This document shows, piece after piece, positions 56,213 through 63,318 of a DNA stretch of 64,000 bases. Source of the stretch: Halieaceae bacterium UBA6060 (lineage in GTDB: Bacteria; Pseudomonadota; Gammaproteobacteria; Pseudomonadales; Halieaceae); the NCBI GenBank assembly GCA_002428935.1, contig DIYG01000167.1:40492-104491 (forward strand). The letters run 5' to 3'. Below the pieces are notes generated by a model, which was not told the origin of the DNA, searched no databases, and worked only from the letters and a program-made list of their open reading frames with translations. Every line of letters begins with the position of its first letter. Position 1 is the first letter of the stretch. The translations under genes and the position numbers were made by a program.

Positions 56213-56509
56213 TCATGTACTCTCGTGACGATACCGTTTCAGCACTTCAACGACCTCAACCGTGTAAGACGAATACCATTTTTCCTTACCCGCCGCCTGT
56301 GCTTTCTGGTGTTCGGAATTGTTCCTCCAGGCCCGTATGCTTTCTTTGGTAGGCCAATAAGAAATCGCCACTTCATAGTCACCTTCCATAGAAGACGAAA
56401 ACTCCGTGCATCCATATTCACTCATAGCCAGGTCTCTCATGCGTTTGGCTGTCGCCGCGTAGGACTCGTCTAGATCCTTTACCCGCGCTTTGAAGATGAC
56501 GGCATACAT
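56213..56509 (-). CDS. ABM/Dabb-like small monooxygenase-fold protein
   Basis: A 98-residue protein beginning MYAVIFKARVKDLDESYAAT. SEYGCTEFSSSMEGDYEVAI and SYWPTKESIRAWRNNSEHQK give the strand-helix order of the ABM/heme-degrading fold. RAWRNNSEHQKAQAAGKEKW is the typical HxxAxxxGRxxWY region of the DUF/antibiotic biosynthesis monooxygenase subgroup. Substrate unknown. It lies in the minus-strand transition zone left of the clear cassettes. Confidence 0.8.
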   Translation of the reverse strand: MYAVIFKARVKDLDESYAATAKRMRDLAMSEYGCTEFSSSMEGDYEVAISYWPTKESIRAWRNNSEHQKAQAAGKEKWYSSYTVEVVEVLKRYRHEST

Positions 56510-56580
56510 AGGGAATCCTGGGCGACGCTAAGGCCGCGAGTGAACGGGGTAAAAATCGAAGAGCATGACTCTAGACTGAG

Positions 56581-56955
56581 TTAGCCTTCTGCCCTATGGC
56601 AGACGGCTTCAATATTGTGTCCGTCGGGGTCAAGAACAAAAGCCGCATAGTACCGATCACTGTACTGAGGGCGTATTCCGGGTGGCCCATTGTCCCGCCC
56701 GCCTGCGCCGAGCGCGGCACGATAGAACGCGTCGACTTGATCTCGGCTCTCAGCCATAAACGCAATATGTAAATGCGCGGGCTGCTCCTCCGTTTGGTAT
56801 AGACAGAGTGAGCTCAGGCCTCCTGGTTGGCTAAGTTCAGCGCCGTTTGGCGGCCAATCCGTGACTACAGTCACTCCGATGGGCTCAAGCGCTTGCAGAT
56901 AGAAGGCTCTGCTCAGCTCAAAGTCGCGAACACCGAACTTTACATGGTCGAACAT
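56581..56955 (-). CDS. VOC/glyoxalase-family protein
   Basis: A 124-residue protein from ATG 56955. MFDHVKFGVRDFELSRAFYL is the first metal-binding beta-alpha-beta unit and YYAAFVLDPDGHNIEAVCH the last, with the VLDPDGHNIE motif of glyoxalase/bleomycin-resistance proteins. GRDNGPPGIRPQYSDRYYA lies between them. The substrate is unknown. About 48 bp upstream is an attC-like site (57004-57062), so this may be an integron cassette. Confidence 0.85.
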   Translation of the reverse strand: MFDHVKFGVRDFELSRAFYLQALEPIGVTVVTDWPPNGAELSQPGGLSSLCLYQTEEQPAHLHIAFMAESRDQVDAFYRAALGAGGRDNGPPGIRPQYSDRYYAAFVLDPDGHNIEAVCHRAEG

Positions 56956-57003
56956 GAGGGCCTCCATTTGTGCTCCGTCGGGAGGACGGTAGCCTACTAC
57001 ATA

Positions 57004-57062
57004 GCATAACGCTCTCGGCATGAGCGGCACGACTGTCGCAGGGCGGACATAAGCCGTTTGCG
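57004..57062 (-). repeat. Degenerate attC-like site
   Basis: Plus-strand GCATAAC (57004-57010; minus-strand GTTATGC) matches R'. CGCTCTCGGCATGAGCGG and its imperfect inverted partner GGGCGGACATAAGCCG form the dyad arms. The opposite core is a decayed GTTTGCG. At about 59 bp it is shorter than those further right. It would be the leftmost attC seen. Confidence 0.5.
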
Positions 57063-57226
57063 TGGCCCCATTTCCCCGCGAGGTAGTCGAGACTCATTGC
57101 CTACTTGGAACAAGAAAAACTCGTTGTCATCGCATCTATGAAACACATGCGTATCGTTGATTCAGGCTTTTCTGAAGCGGCCATCGACATGGGTGACGAA
57201 TACCACAGAGCAAACTAATGCACAGG

Positions 57227-58405
57227 CTATGTATCATTTCCGTTATGGGCCCAGGGCTGCGGTGCGTTCCCGACCCCAAGGCCGGAGCCAGCCGCCAACT
57301 GAACGCCCATACTCGAAAGCCTATTCAATTCGCTACGGCGTTGACGCTCCCAGCATTTAAGTCGATCGACGGGAAGCGGGTCACTACGATTCCATCCGTC
57401 GAGCGCTATCGAAAGCGAGGTCGCATCAGCGAAAGCTTTTGCAGTTCCCGACGCGGTGTGAGGCCTCACAGTACCCGCCGCGTCACCTATCAATGCGCAG
57501 TGCCCATGGAGACGCGGTTGGCTTACAACATCCTGAACCGGCTGGATAAACAGCTCTGAGTGCAACACCAGTTCTTTGAACACGGGAGGTAGATGGGCAA
57601 TCGCGAGGCTACTGAGTTGCTGCTCAGCATCGTCGCTGACCTCTCCTTTAGGCACGAAAGACCTGAAAGTACGGCCAGATTTACCAACAAGAATTGTTTC
57701 TAGCGAATGCCGGGGTGTGTTGACATACCAAACCCAGTTCACCCGCCTTCGACCTTCGTCAGTACTACCGTCGCTTCCAGGAACGAGGTAGCACAGCATC
57801 TGCATACCGCGAGTGTGAAAATGCGTAAATCGATTTGCTAACTGCTGGACCAGGTTTGCTGGAAGGCTCTGTTCATTTTCGAGCCCACGCCAGGCGACGT
57901 ATCCTGCATACCGGGCGGCCGCTTCCCCAGCGAGAATTGATCGGCACTTGGAGTTAACGCCATCAGCAGCGACAAGAAAATCGCATGAGGTTTCGTAGCC
58001 GTCGATGAAACGAATAGAGACACCCTCGTCTTCTTGTCGCAACTCCACTAGTTCGGAGTCTTGCCGATAGCAACTATCTCGCAGAGGCTCGCGCAGCGTG
58101 CTGTAGAGCGTGTCCCAGGCCGTCATGAGCTGGGGCGCGCGCTGTTTAAAAGTCTGTCCGCTCTGCTCGAGCTGGATGCGTTCTTTTAGTTGAACGCAGA
58201 CGTCTTCGGCCTTGGTACCGTGTTCCCCTAGCAACCATTCCACATCGGGCTGCATAACAACACCAGCACCTCGAGCTTGCATATGGCCAGCCGAGCGTTC
58301 GTAAACAGCCACCTCCGCTTTTGCGCTGCGGCGCAGTTCCAACGCTGCAGCTAAACCACCAACGGAGCCACCGACAACTGCGACGCGAAAGCTTGCTTTA
58401 TTCAT
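57227..58405 (-). CDS. FAD-dependent monooxygenase (PHBH-like)
   Basis: A 392-residue flavoprotein. FRVAVVGGSVGGLAAALELR is the FAD Rossmann motif. CDFLVAADGVNSKCRSILAG is the NAD(P)H/FAD DG motif, and HGHCALIGDAAGTVRPHTAS the second FAD GD motif. This is the aromatic hydroxylase (PHBH) class that inserts oxygen into phenols or pyridines. Similarity to dihydroxypyridine hydroxylases is suggested by the sequence style but not proven. At 1.2 kb it is long for a cassette gene; no clear attC flanks it except the degenerate one 160 bp downstream. Confidence 0.85.
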   Translation of the reverse strand: MNKASFRVAVVGGSVGGLAAALELRRSAKAEVAVYERSAGHMQARGAGVVMQPDVEWLLGEHGTKAEDVCVQLKERIQLEQSGQTFKQRAPQLMTAWDTLYSTLREPLRDSCYRQDSELVELRQEDEGVSIRFIDGYETSCDFLVAADGVNSKCRSILAGEAAARYAGYVAWRGLENEQSLPANLVQQLANRFTHFHTRGMQMLCYLVPGSDGSTDEGRRRVNWVWYVNTPRHSLETILVGKSGRTFRSFVPKGEVSDDAEQQLSSLAIAHLPPVFKELVLHSELFIQPVQDVVSQPRLHGHCALIGDAAGTVRPHTASGTAKAFADATSLSIALDGWNRSDPLPVDRLKCWERQRRSELNRLSSMGVQLAAGSGLGVGNAPQPWAHNGNDT

Positions 58406-58492
58406 TCACATGGCCCCACACGACGGAGCACCGTGATAAGCGGTGCGCGTAGGCGCATCCTGCGGAGTACCGAGGGCCCGCAAAACACTCGA

Positions 58493-59032
58493 TCACCTAA
58501 TAGTGCCAAAGTACTTCTTTAGACGAACTGCATCAGTCCCATCTGACCTTTTGTGCGGTTCCATAGATACGGGTTTGTAACCCGAAGTCAGCAAAAGGCA
58601 GAGCATGGCCGCATTATCTGCGAACACCAAAGCATTGATATCGCTAAAACCATGGTCTTGAGCGGCGATGGCGGCATGCTCTACGAGCATTCGACCAACA
58701 CCATTCCCTTTGTGCTCGGGGAGCACGCCAAGACCATAGATCTCAAACCCTTCTACTGGGCTCTCCTTAACGACCATAACACCAAGGATATTGCCCCGTT
58801 CATCAACCGCGCAGAAGTATCTGCCGCCCTGCTTTTTGTGATTCTCTAGCCATGCCTGCACCACTTCAGAGGCAAACGGTATTTGTGTTTGCGACAAGTA
58901 AAGCAGGTTTTCCGGTGCATTCCATATTTTGAGAAACACAGGGAGTAAAGATGATTTGTCCTCGATCTCATCTTCGGGCACAAACTCTCTTACTTTTATT
59001 GGATGCATGTCTGGGATCGGTTTTGCGGGCAT
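58493..59032 (-). CDS. GNAT acetyltransferase
   Basis: A 179-residue acetyltransferase. The acetyl-CoA loop is GLGVLPEHKGNGVGRMLVEH, preceded by GNILGVMVVKESPVEGFEIY. The C-terminal NAAMLCLLLTSGYKPVSM fits the last strand of the GNAT fold. Target unknown. ATG 59032 lies inside an attC-like R' site; an ATG at 59008 (MHPIKVREF) is the alternative. AT-rich compared with the core genes, as the other cassettes are. Confidence 0.85.
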   Translation of the reverse strand: MPAKPIPDMHPIKVREFVPEDEIEDKSSLLPVFLKIWNAPENLLYLSQTQIPFASEVVQAWLENHKKQGGRYFCAVDERGNILGVMVVKESPVEGFEIYGLGVLPEHKGNGVGRMLVEHAAIAAQDHGFSDINALVFADNAAMLCLLLTSGYKPVSMEPHKRSDGTDAVRLKKYFGTIR

Positions 59033-59100
59033 AAGACTGCGAATTGCGGGTGAGGTACCTGTACAGCGGTTTCGGTGTCTGCAATCTCGCCTTGCTAAGC
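59029..59100 (-). repeat. attC site (degenerate)
   Basis: Plus-strand GCATAAG (59029-59035) and GCTAAGC (59094-59100) are R'/R''-like cores. GCGAATTGC and GCAATCTCGC pair as imperfect arms between them. The R' core has C for the normal G at the crossover base. It follows the TrmH gene, whose TAG stop lies in R''. Confidence 0.6.
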
Positions 59101-59709
59101 GATGAACTTGCGCCCGCGCCTATTCTTGTATTTGTACATGCGCTGATACTCTCGCCGCTGCTTTGTAATTTCGTAGAGCACGATGCCCGATGTAGTGCCT
59201 AGGTTTAGGCTCTCGATCATGCCAAGCATAGGTATGTTCACGCAAAGCGCGCTGCGCTTTACAGCTAGGTCGCTGACTCCGAGCGACTCGCTACCAAACC
59301 AGACAGCAAGCTTATGGAAAACTGTGTAGTCGCCTTCGTGGAGAACTACGTTCTGTCGACCCTTCATATGAGGGGAAGTCACTATTGAGGTGAAGTTATT
59401 CCTTTCGAGGTGCGCCAAGCAGTCTTCTGTCGAGTCAAAACGTTTCACGAAAGTCCATTTAACTGCTGATACCGACGTGGAGGACAAGGATTTCCTCTCA
59501 CGCATTTCTTCCCAGTCATCAGGAAGCTTGCGCTTGGGATCAACGATATAGGTTTTTTCGACTCCTAACGCGTTCACATTACGTATGATCGTGCCGATGT
59601 TCTTTATATCTTGAGGATCCTCAATCACCGCTATCAGAAACTTGCAGCGATACGCCTTGATCTTATCGGCACGTAAGCGCCTCGCAGACTTCTGCTTCGG
59701 CTCATTCAT
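59095..59709 (-). CDS. TrmH-family (SPOUT) RNA methyltransferase cassette
   Basis: A 204-residue SPOUT protein. AVIEDPQDIKNIGTIIRNVN is motif 1 (N-x-G...R-N). AVWFGSESLGVSDLA is motif 2. NIPMLGMIESLNLGTTSGIV is motif 3 with the SLN signature. It should methylate ribose 2'-OH in tRNA or rRNA with SAM. The basic N-terminus KQKSARRLRADKIKAYR and C-terminus KYKNRRGRKFIA suit RNA binding. The gene is cassette-borne: GAGG precedes ATG 59709 and an attC lies on each side. Confidence 0.9.
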   Translation of the reverse strand: MNEPKQKSARRLRADKIKAYRCKFLIAVIEDPQDIKNIGTIIRNVNALGVEKTYIVDPKRKLPDDWEEMRERKSLSSTSVSAVKWTFVKRFDSTEDCLAHLERNNFTSIVTSPHMKGRQNVVLHEGDYTVFHKLAVWFGSESLGVSDLAVKRSALCVNIPMLGMIESLNLGTTSGIVLYEITKQRREYQRMYKYKNRRGRKFIA

Positions 59710-59743
59710 CCTCTAGTTGCCTTTTGTTTGTCACTGTATGGTT

Positions 59744-59838
59744 GCTTAACGCCGCCAGCACAGACGACCGGACGACCGCGAAGGGGACCGTTGGAAGCCC
59801 GGCGTGCTTAGCGCGCTCAAGTGCCAGCTCTTGTTAGC
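59744..59838 (-). repeat. attC site
   Basis: Plus-strand GCTTAAC (59744-59750; minus GTTAAGC, a perfect GTTRRRY) is R', and GTTAGCA (59832-59838) is R''. The TAA stop of the VanZ-like gene lies in R''. Inner sequence contains CCGGACGACCGCG and its partners as imperfect arms. About 95 bp. Confidence 0.8.
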
Positions 59839-60190
59839 AGACGGCTTTCGATCGGTATACACAAAACAAGGTCGCGGCAGCGAAAACGCCTAGAATACTT
59901 GCAGAAAAGTCGGCTATGGAAAGTGTTCGAGTTTCGACAAACAACTGCGCTGACTCTTCTAGCGCGACCAAAAGTATCGCAATGAGCACACCTGGAAAGG
60001 GGCTTCTACCCGGACTTGACCACATCAAAACCAACGTTAGCAATCCGAACAAACCAAAATGGCCAAGCTTGTCACCATAGGGAATGTGCGTGAGGAACCC
60101 AAATACCCGTGGTTCTAATGAGGCCAGCACGCTGATGGCGGCAATGCAGAGTACCGCCAACACAGCAAACAGCACCCTAATCACGGACAC
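59834..60190 (-). CDS. VanZ-like small membrane protein (second gene of a two-gene cassette)
   Basis: A 118-residue protein starting at GTG 60190, overlapping the preceding gene by 14 bp. Four hydrophobic segments are visible. YGDKLGHFGLFGLLTLVLMW and VALEESAQLFVETRTLSIAD carry the VanZ pattern (H-x-x-x-F, E-x-x-Q, and D in the last part). Function unknown. The stop TAA is provided by the attC R'' site. It shares its cassette with the COQ4-like gene. Confidence 0.83.
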   Translation of the reverse strand: MSVIRVLFAVLAVLCIAAISVLASLEPRVFGFLTHIPYGDKLGHFGLFGLLTLVLMWSSPGRSPFPGVLIAILLVALEESAQLFVETRTLSIADFSASILGVFAAATLFCVYRSKAVC

Positions 60191-60662
60191 TACCCATTGG
60201 AGCTATGTTCCAGTCACGCCGAACTTCACACAAACTTCTTGGTAATTCACGTTCGATCTTGTGCCAGTCGATCCGCGAACAATGGGCACCGCGAGCGCGA
60301 TCTCTGCTCAATACTCGATAGTCGTCGTACAAAAGACACGCCCCAAGATAGTAAAGCGCTCTGCCAGCGAACGTTGCGGAACCGTTTCCTAGCATAAATG
60401 CTTGCAGTCGCAACTCCTCTAAAGCGGTCGTGCCGTAGCCAAGCAATACGTGCAGCGCGTCGTGTTGCTCATACTTTGGCAAGAATCGTAGACCACGCTC
60501 CCGCAAGAACCCGCTTAAAGCATAACCCCAAGAGGCGCCAGGCATTTCGCACAACGAGTCGAATTCCGTGGCCCAGGGCATTCCTTTCCTAAAAACGTTC
60601 AGTGCTGGCACGGCCTTAACAATAAGCCAACTCAAAGCCATGTGCCTGGCGCGACGGATCAT
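60177..60662 (-). CDS. COQ4-like protein (first gene of a two-gene cassette)
   Basis: About 161 residues from ATG 60662. An ATG at 60683 (7 codons longer) lies inside the attC, so the inner start is preferred. The COQ4 signature HDxxH followed 11 residues later by E is present: HDALHVLLGYGTTALEE, at about residues 67-83. ALNVFRKGMPWATEFDSLCE is also family-like. COQ4 proteins bind ubiquinone-like lipids and, in mitochondria, are needed for coenzyme Q assembly; bacterial members are poorly studied. Finding one as an integron cassette is unusual. Confidence 0.8.
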   Translation of the reverse strand: MIRRARHMALSWLIVKAVPALNVFRKGMPWATEFDSLCEMPGASWGYALSGFLRERGLRFLPKYEQHDALHVLLGYGTTALEELRLQAFMLGNGSATFAGRALYYLGACLLYDDYRVLSRDRARGAHCSRIDWHKIERELPRSLCEVRRDWNIAPMGSVRD

Positions 60663-60668
60663 CAAGCT

Positions 60669-60752
60669 ACCAAACGCCGCCATAAAGGGCGCGCTCTGTT
60701 AGCGCATCCCAGGCCACGTGTTTTTGTGGCCGTTTTCATGGCCTTGTTAGAA
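60669..60752 (-). repeat. attC site
   Basis: Plus-strand ACCAAAC (60669-60675; minus GTTTGGT, R' with one off base) and GTTAGAA (60746-60752, R'') bound the site. CGCCGCCATAAAGG and GGCCACGTG...GTGGCC dyads lie inside. GGCC motifs pair with the arm near R''. It separates the LRAT-like and COQ4-like cassettes. Confidence 0.7.
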
Positions 60753-60758
60753 ACGCGG

Positions 60759-61199
60759 TTACTTGGAGTTTTTGATGACATAAACAAGGCCTGCCAAAAC
60801 TAGAATACCTAAAGCTGTGTTGATAACTTGGGAGCTACTGGATTCTCCATGCATCGCTCGATTAACAAAGCACTCACAGTTGTTAAAGATCAAATCGTAC
60901 TCCCCTTCACCACCCTTCTGCAGTTCGTCAATTGCTCTCTGTGCGACCGCCTGATTCTCTAGCTCACCGTCATTTGGTTGAACAATTATCTTGCCGTTCT
61001 TTGAGTACCGTTCGAAAAAGTCCTGGTAGGTGCATGCTCGGTAGCCGGTTTGCAAACTTTCAGCAATGTAGATCTCGTTATCCGAGAACGATCTTCCCAG
61101 AATTACTCCATGGTGTTTCGGCCCCGAGTGACCAAGGTCCTTGGATATAGCTCCGACAATCCTGCACCCAGTGACATCAATTTGTGTAAGAACGACCAT
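60759..61199 (-). CDS. LRAT-like (papain/NlpC-fold) protein with C-terminal membrane helix
   Basis: A 146-residue protein. The catalytic pattern of LRAT-type proteins is visible: His30 in SGPKHHGVILG, and Cys108 in LIFNNCECFVNRAMHGE, the NCE-x-F motif. Residues 124-143 (VINTALGILVLAGLVYVIKN) form one membrane anchor, so the protein resembles H-Rev107/LRAT acyltransferases in layout. Acyl transfer or phospholipase activity is possible. GAAGG precedes ATG 61199. The cassette is bounded by attC sites. Confidence 0.8.
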   Translation of the reverse strand: MVVLTQIDVTGCRIVGAISKDLGHSGPKHHGVILGRSFSDNEIYIAESLQTGYRACTYQDFFERYSKNGKIIVQPNDGELENQAVAQRAIDELQKGGEGEYDLIFNNCECFVNRAMHGESSSSQVINTALGILVLAGLVYVIKNSK

Positions 61200-61209
61200 G
61201 CGAGCGCCT

Positions 61210-61307
61210 TCTAACGCCTTGCTAAGCGATGGCTGGAGCGAAGCGTAAGCCGTCCCGCGGAGGCCGCACTCTTTTCGGCCGGAGTGTACTTGAGCGACTT
61301 GCTAAGC
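61210..61307 (-). repeat. attC site
   Basis: Plus-strand TTCTAAC (61210-61216; minus GTTAGAA) is R' and GCTAAGC (61301-61307) is the R'' end. CGCCTTGCTAAGCG and the matching CGACTTGCTAAGCC sit at opposite ends. At 98 bp it is the longest attC here. Confidence 0.75.
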
Positions 61308-61760
61308 CTATGACGCAATATCCCATTTAAAGATACCCTTAAGATGAACATTTGCCCCCAACCGCTCATAGAATTGTATTGCACGGTGATTGTCCTGCTC
61401 TACTTCCCACTGGATTCTTTTTGCGTGACTAGCTAGACAAACCTCTTTTGCTTTTAGCATTAGAATCTCACCGACTTTTTTGCCTCTAAACTGATCCCAA
61501 ACAAAAACATCGTCGATATTCATGCACTTCGAACCAAGCCATATAGAGTAATTCCAAGTGTAAGAACAATACCCCGCAACGACTCCGTCAACTTCCGCAA
61601 GTAATACGCCAAATACCGGATCAATTCCAAAACCAGACGCTGCCAACTCTTCTTTAGTTGTGACTACGTATTGCTCCTGGTCGTGATGCCTAGCTATAGC
61701 AAGAATCAAGTCGTGTACAATCTCAAGATCTGATAATGTGGCTTCTCTAACGGTTATCAC
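61308..61760 (-). CDS. GNAT acetyltransferase cassette
   Basis: A 150-residue acetyltransferase, GTG start 61760 with GGAG six bases upstream. ITVREATLSDLEIVHDLILA opens the GNAT fold. VFVWDQFRGKKVGEILMLKA is the acetyl-CoA loop (QxxGxxG type) and QDNHRAIQFYERLGANVHLK the last strand region. It resembles diamine N-acetyltransferases, but the acceptor is not determinable. GNAT genes are frequent integron cassettes. The TAG stop is 1 bp from the attC. Confidence 0.9.
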   Translation of the reverse strand: MITVREATLSDLEIVHDLILAIARHHDQEQYVVTTKEELAASGFGIDPVFGVLLAEVDGVVAGYCSYTWNYSIWLGSKCMNIDDVFVWDQFRGKKVGEILMLKAKEVCLASHAKRIQWEVEQDNHRAIQFYERLGANVHLKGIFKWDIAS

Positions 61761-61776
61761 TTAATTCTCCGAGTAG

Positions 61777-61857
61777 GCTTAACGCCGCGAGTTGGGGCGG
61801 CGAAACCGCGCAGCGGTTTTGACGTCCCAGCGAAGCGCCAACCTTGCCTTGTTATGT
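61777..61857 (-). repeat. attC site
   Basis: Plus-strand GCTTAAC (61777-61783; minus GTTAAGC, perfect R') and GTTATGT (61851-61857) bound the site. The arms carry GCCGCGAGTTGGGGCGGCG and CGAAGCGCCAACC. It is nearly identical to the attC at 63319, differing at about one internal base. Confidence 0.9.
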
Positions 61858-62415
61858 CCTAGGCCGAATAGAAGAGCAGACACGATCAAATTCAATTTTG
61901 TCGAAACGTAAGTTGAAATCGTCAACGTTCTCACCATGAATCCTATTTTCGAAGAGCATACAAATTGCAACCTTGTTCTTTGCGAGGAAAATTGAGCGAC
62001 CATACAGGAACGTAAGTTGGCCATTTGGTCGAATTCCTTGCGTCAAAAAGTCGTACGATGATTCTCCGGAAACTTCTGAAAATTCGCCCTCAACCATCTC
62101 AAAGGAATTAGGTCCACATTTGTCTGGAATGTAGCCTTCCATGAAGGAGGGAGTACCCGATACGAAACTATCAACATCTTCAGCGCCTGCGCGATCAAAA
62201 AACTCGATTGAATAGGCGCCGGAATTGGTAACAAAATCGACGTACGAAAACCAAGTCTTCCGTCCATCGAACGCGGTCAGATAAGTTTTCGGGACATCCA
62301 TCGCAAATACCGTTTCACTATCGTGATACGAACCGTCTTCGACTACCCCTCGCATTTGAGTAGAACTACAGGCCGAAACAAACACCAACAGTAAGACGTA
62401 GAACGAGGCTCTCAA
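61852..62415 (-). CDS. Putative lipoprotein cassette
   Basis: A 187-residue protein from TTG 62415, chosen because AAGGAG precedes it and the product starts LRASFYVLLLVFVSACSSTQ. The lipobox FVSAC gives a lipid-anchored Cys at about residue 16. The remaining 170 residues (ETVFAMDVPKTYLTAFDGRK; SIEFFDRAGAEDVDSFVSG) are not recognised. The upstream open frame to 62565 is only translated attC. The TAA stop lies in R'' of the next attC. Confidence 0.78.
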   Translation of the reverse strand: MRASFYVLLLVFVSACSSTQMRGVVEDGSYHDSETVFAMDVPKTYLTAFDGRKTWFSYVDFVTNSGAYSIEFFDRAGAEDVDSFVSGTPSFMEGYIPDKCGPNSFEMVEGEFSEVSGESSYDFLTQGIRPNGQLTFLYGRSIFLAKNKVAICMLFENRIHGENVDDFNLRFDKIEFDRVCSSIRPRT

Positions 62416-62434
62416 GCTTGAATTCTCCTTTAAG

Positions 62435-62524
62435 ACATAACGCTTTAAGCAGCGGGCGGCCAAAACGCGCAGCGGTTTGGACGTCCGGCGACCGTAGGGA
62501 GCGTACTGCCTTAACTTGTTAGGT
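62435..62524 (-). repeat. attC site
   Basis: Plus-strand ACATAAC (62435-62441; minus GTTATGT) and GTTAGGT (62518-62524, perfect GTTRRRY sequence on the plus strand) bound the site. CGCTTTAAGCAGCGGGCGG and CGTAGGGAGCGTACTG are the arms. It differs from the attC at 62911 by only a few bases. Confidence 0.9.
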
Positions 62525-62902
62525 GCCCTGAGCACTAGCAACCCTCCATAAATGAACGATACCAATGCACATTAGTGAAAGTATTATGACTTCGGCGATA
62601 AGCACAGCGAAAATCGCTGATCCAATGTCAGCATATGTATATACCAGAGCAACTACCCCAACGTGTATGCCCAAACACAGCCACCAGTAGATGAGTTTTT
62701 TCTCGGGCTTTAGATTTCTCGCCATGTGCAATAAACACAACGAGAAAATGTAAAACACAAGAATTACCAAAGCCCCCAAGACGATAGGATCGCGGTACCA
62801 GTCATCATCAAAAAAGATGCTAATGGAAACGAACAGCGACATTGGGAGAAGCCACGAGCCCCCTGCAGCTACGAATATCCAGTTGGCTAGCTTGGCGTCC
62901 AT
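62519..62902 (-). CDS. Small multi-pass membrane protein cassette
   Basis: A 127-residue protein with four hydrophobic helices: WIFVAAGGSWLLPMSLFVSI, IVLGALVILVFYIFSLCLLH, LIYWWLCLGIHVGVVALVYT and IFAVLIAEVIILSLMCIGIV. No family recognised. It starts 13 bases after the R' crossover, so its translation signal is carried by the attC edge. The TAA stop is in R'' of the attC downstream. It may be a general membrane-stress or transporter-like protein; function unknown. Confidence 0.72.
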   Translation of the reverse strand: MDAKLANWIFVAAGGSWLLPMSLFVSISIFFDDDWYRDPIVLGALVILVFYIFSLCLLHMARNLKPEKKLIYWWLCLGIHVGVVALVYTYADIGSAIFAVLIAEVIILSLMCIGIVHLWRVASAQGT

Positions 62903-62910
62903 TAGGGCAC

Positions 62911-62998
62911 CTAACGCTTTAAGCAGCGGACGGCCAAAGCGCGCAGCGGTTTGGACGTCCGGCGACCGTAGGGAGCGAACTGCCTTAACTTGTTATGT
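62911..62998 (-). repeat. attC site
   Basis: Plus-strand ACCTAAC (62911-62917; minus GTTAGGT, perfect R') and GTTATGT (62992-62998). Dyad arms CGCTTTAAGCAGCGG and GGGAGCGAACTGCC. A reading frame across it (62911-63165) is not a gene. Confidence 0.9.
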
Positions 62999-63077
62999 GT
63001 GCGACTAACATTAAGAGCATATCTAGACCGCCTCGGCCAAGAGTTTGCTGCGATATCCAGTGCTTTCGTCTCTGCGC

Positions 63078-63245
63078 TCATGTGCTGAAGTGCCAATAGA
63101 TTAATAGCCCACACAACGAGTTTAGGACCAAGAATGCTACACAAGCTGGCCAGAGACCGAACCACTTGTTGATCTGAAGAGCCAAAAACTGGGCTACAAC
63201 CAGCAAGACAGGAAGCACGTATTCGATTGCAAACTCTTGCTCCAT
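63078..63245 (-). CDS. 55-residue two-helix membrane protein cassette
   Basis: An ATG at 63245 opens a 55-codon frame: EFAIEYVLPVLLVVAQFLAL, QINKWFGLWPACV and AFLVLNSLCGLLIYWHFST. GGTAGAGA lies 5-12 bases upstream. Two hydrophobic segments suggest an inner-membrane protein. The gene sits between two attC sites (63319-63399 and 62911-62998) in the cassette slot where no longer frame exists. No family recognised. Confidence 0.6.
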   Translation of the reverse strand: MEQEFAIEYVLPVLLVVAQFLALQINKWFGLWPACVAFLVLNSLCGLLIYWHFST

Positions 63246-63318
63246 AAGTCTCTACCTTTCACTCCCTGCAGCTTTGCTTAGAATGGCGAAACTTTTGCCG
63301 GAAGCGCCGCTCGAGTAC

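Noticed and set aside
56510..56580. Possible attC between the ABM and VOC genes
   Set aside because: GAGTTAGCC resembles an R'' core, but no paired R' core or convincing arms could be found.
62416..62565. N-terminal extension of the lipoprotein frame
   Set aside because: It is translated attC plus neighbouring sequence; the TTG at 62415 with AAGGAG and a signal peptide/lipobox is the better start.
62911..63165. 84-residue minus-strand frame across the attC at 62911-62998
   Set aside because: Its last third is a translation of attC (NKLRQFAPYGRRTSKPLRA) that also appears in the upstream extension of the lipoprotein frame at 62416-62565, so it is repeat DNA, not a protein. The 55-codon frame in the same interval has a better start.
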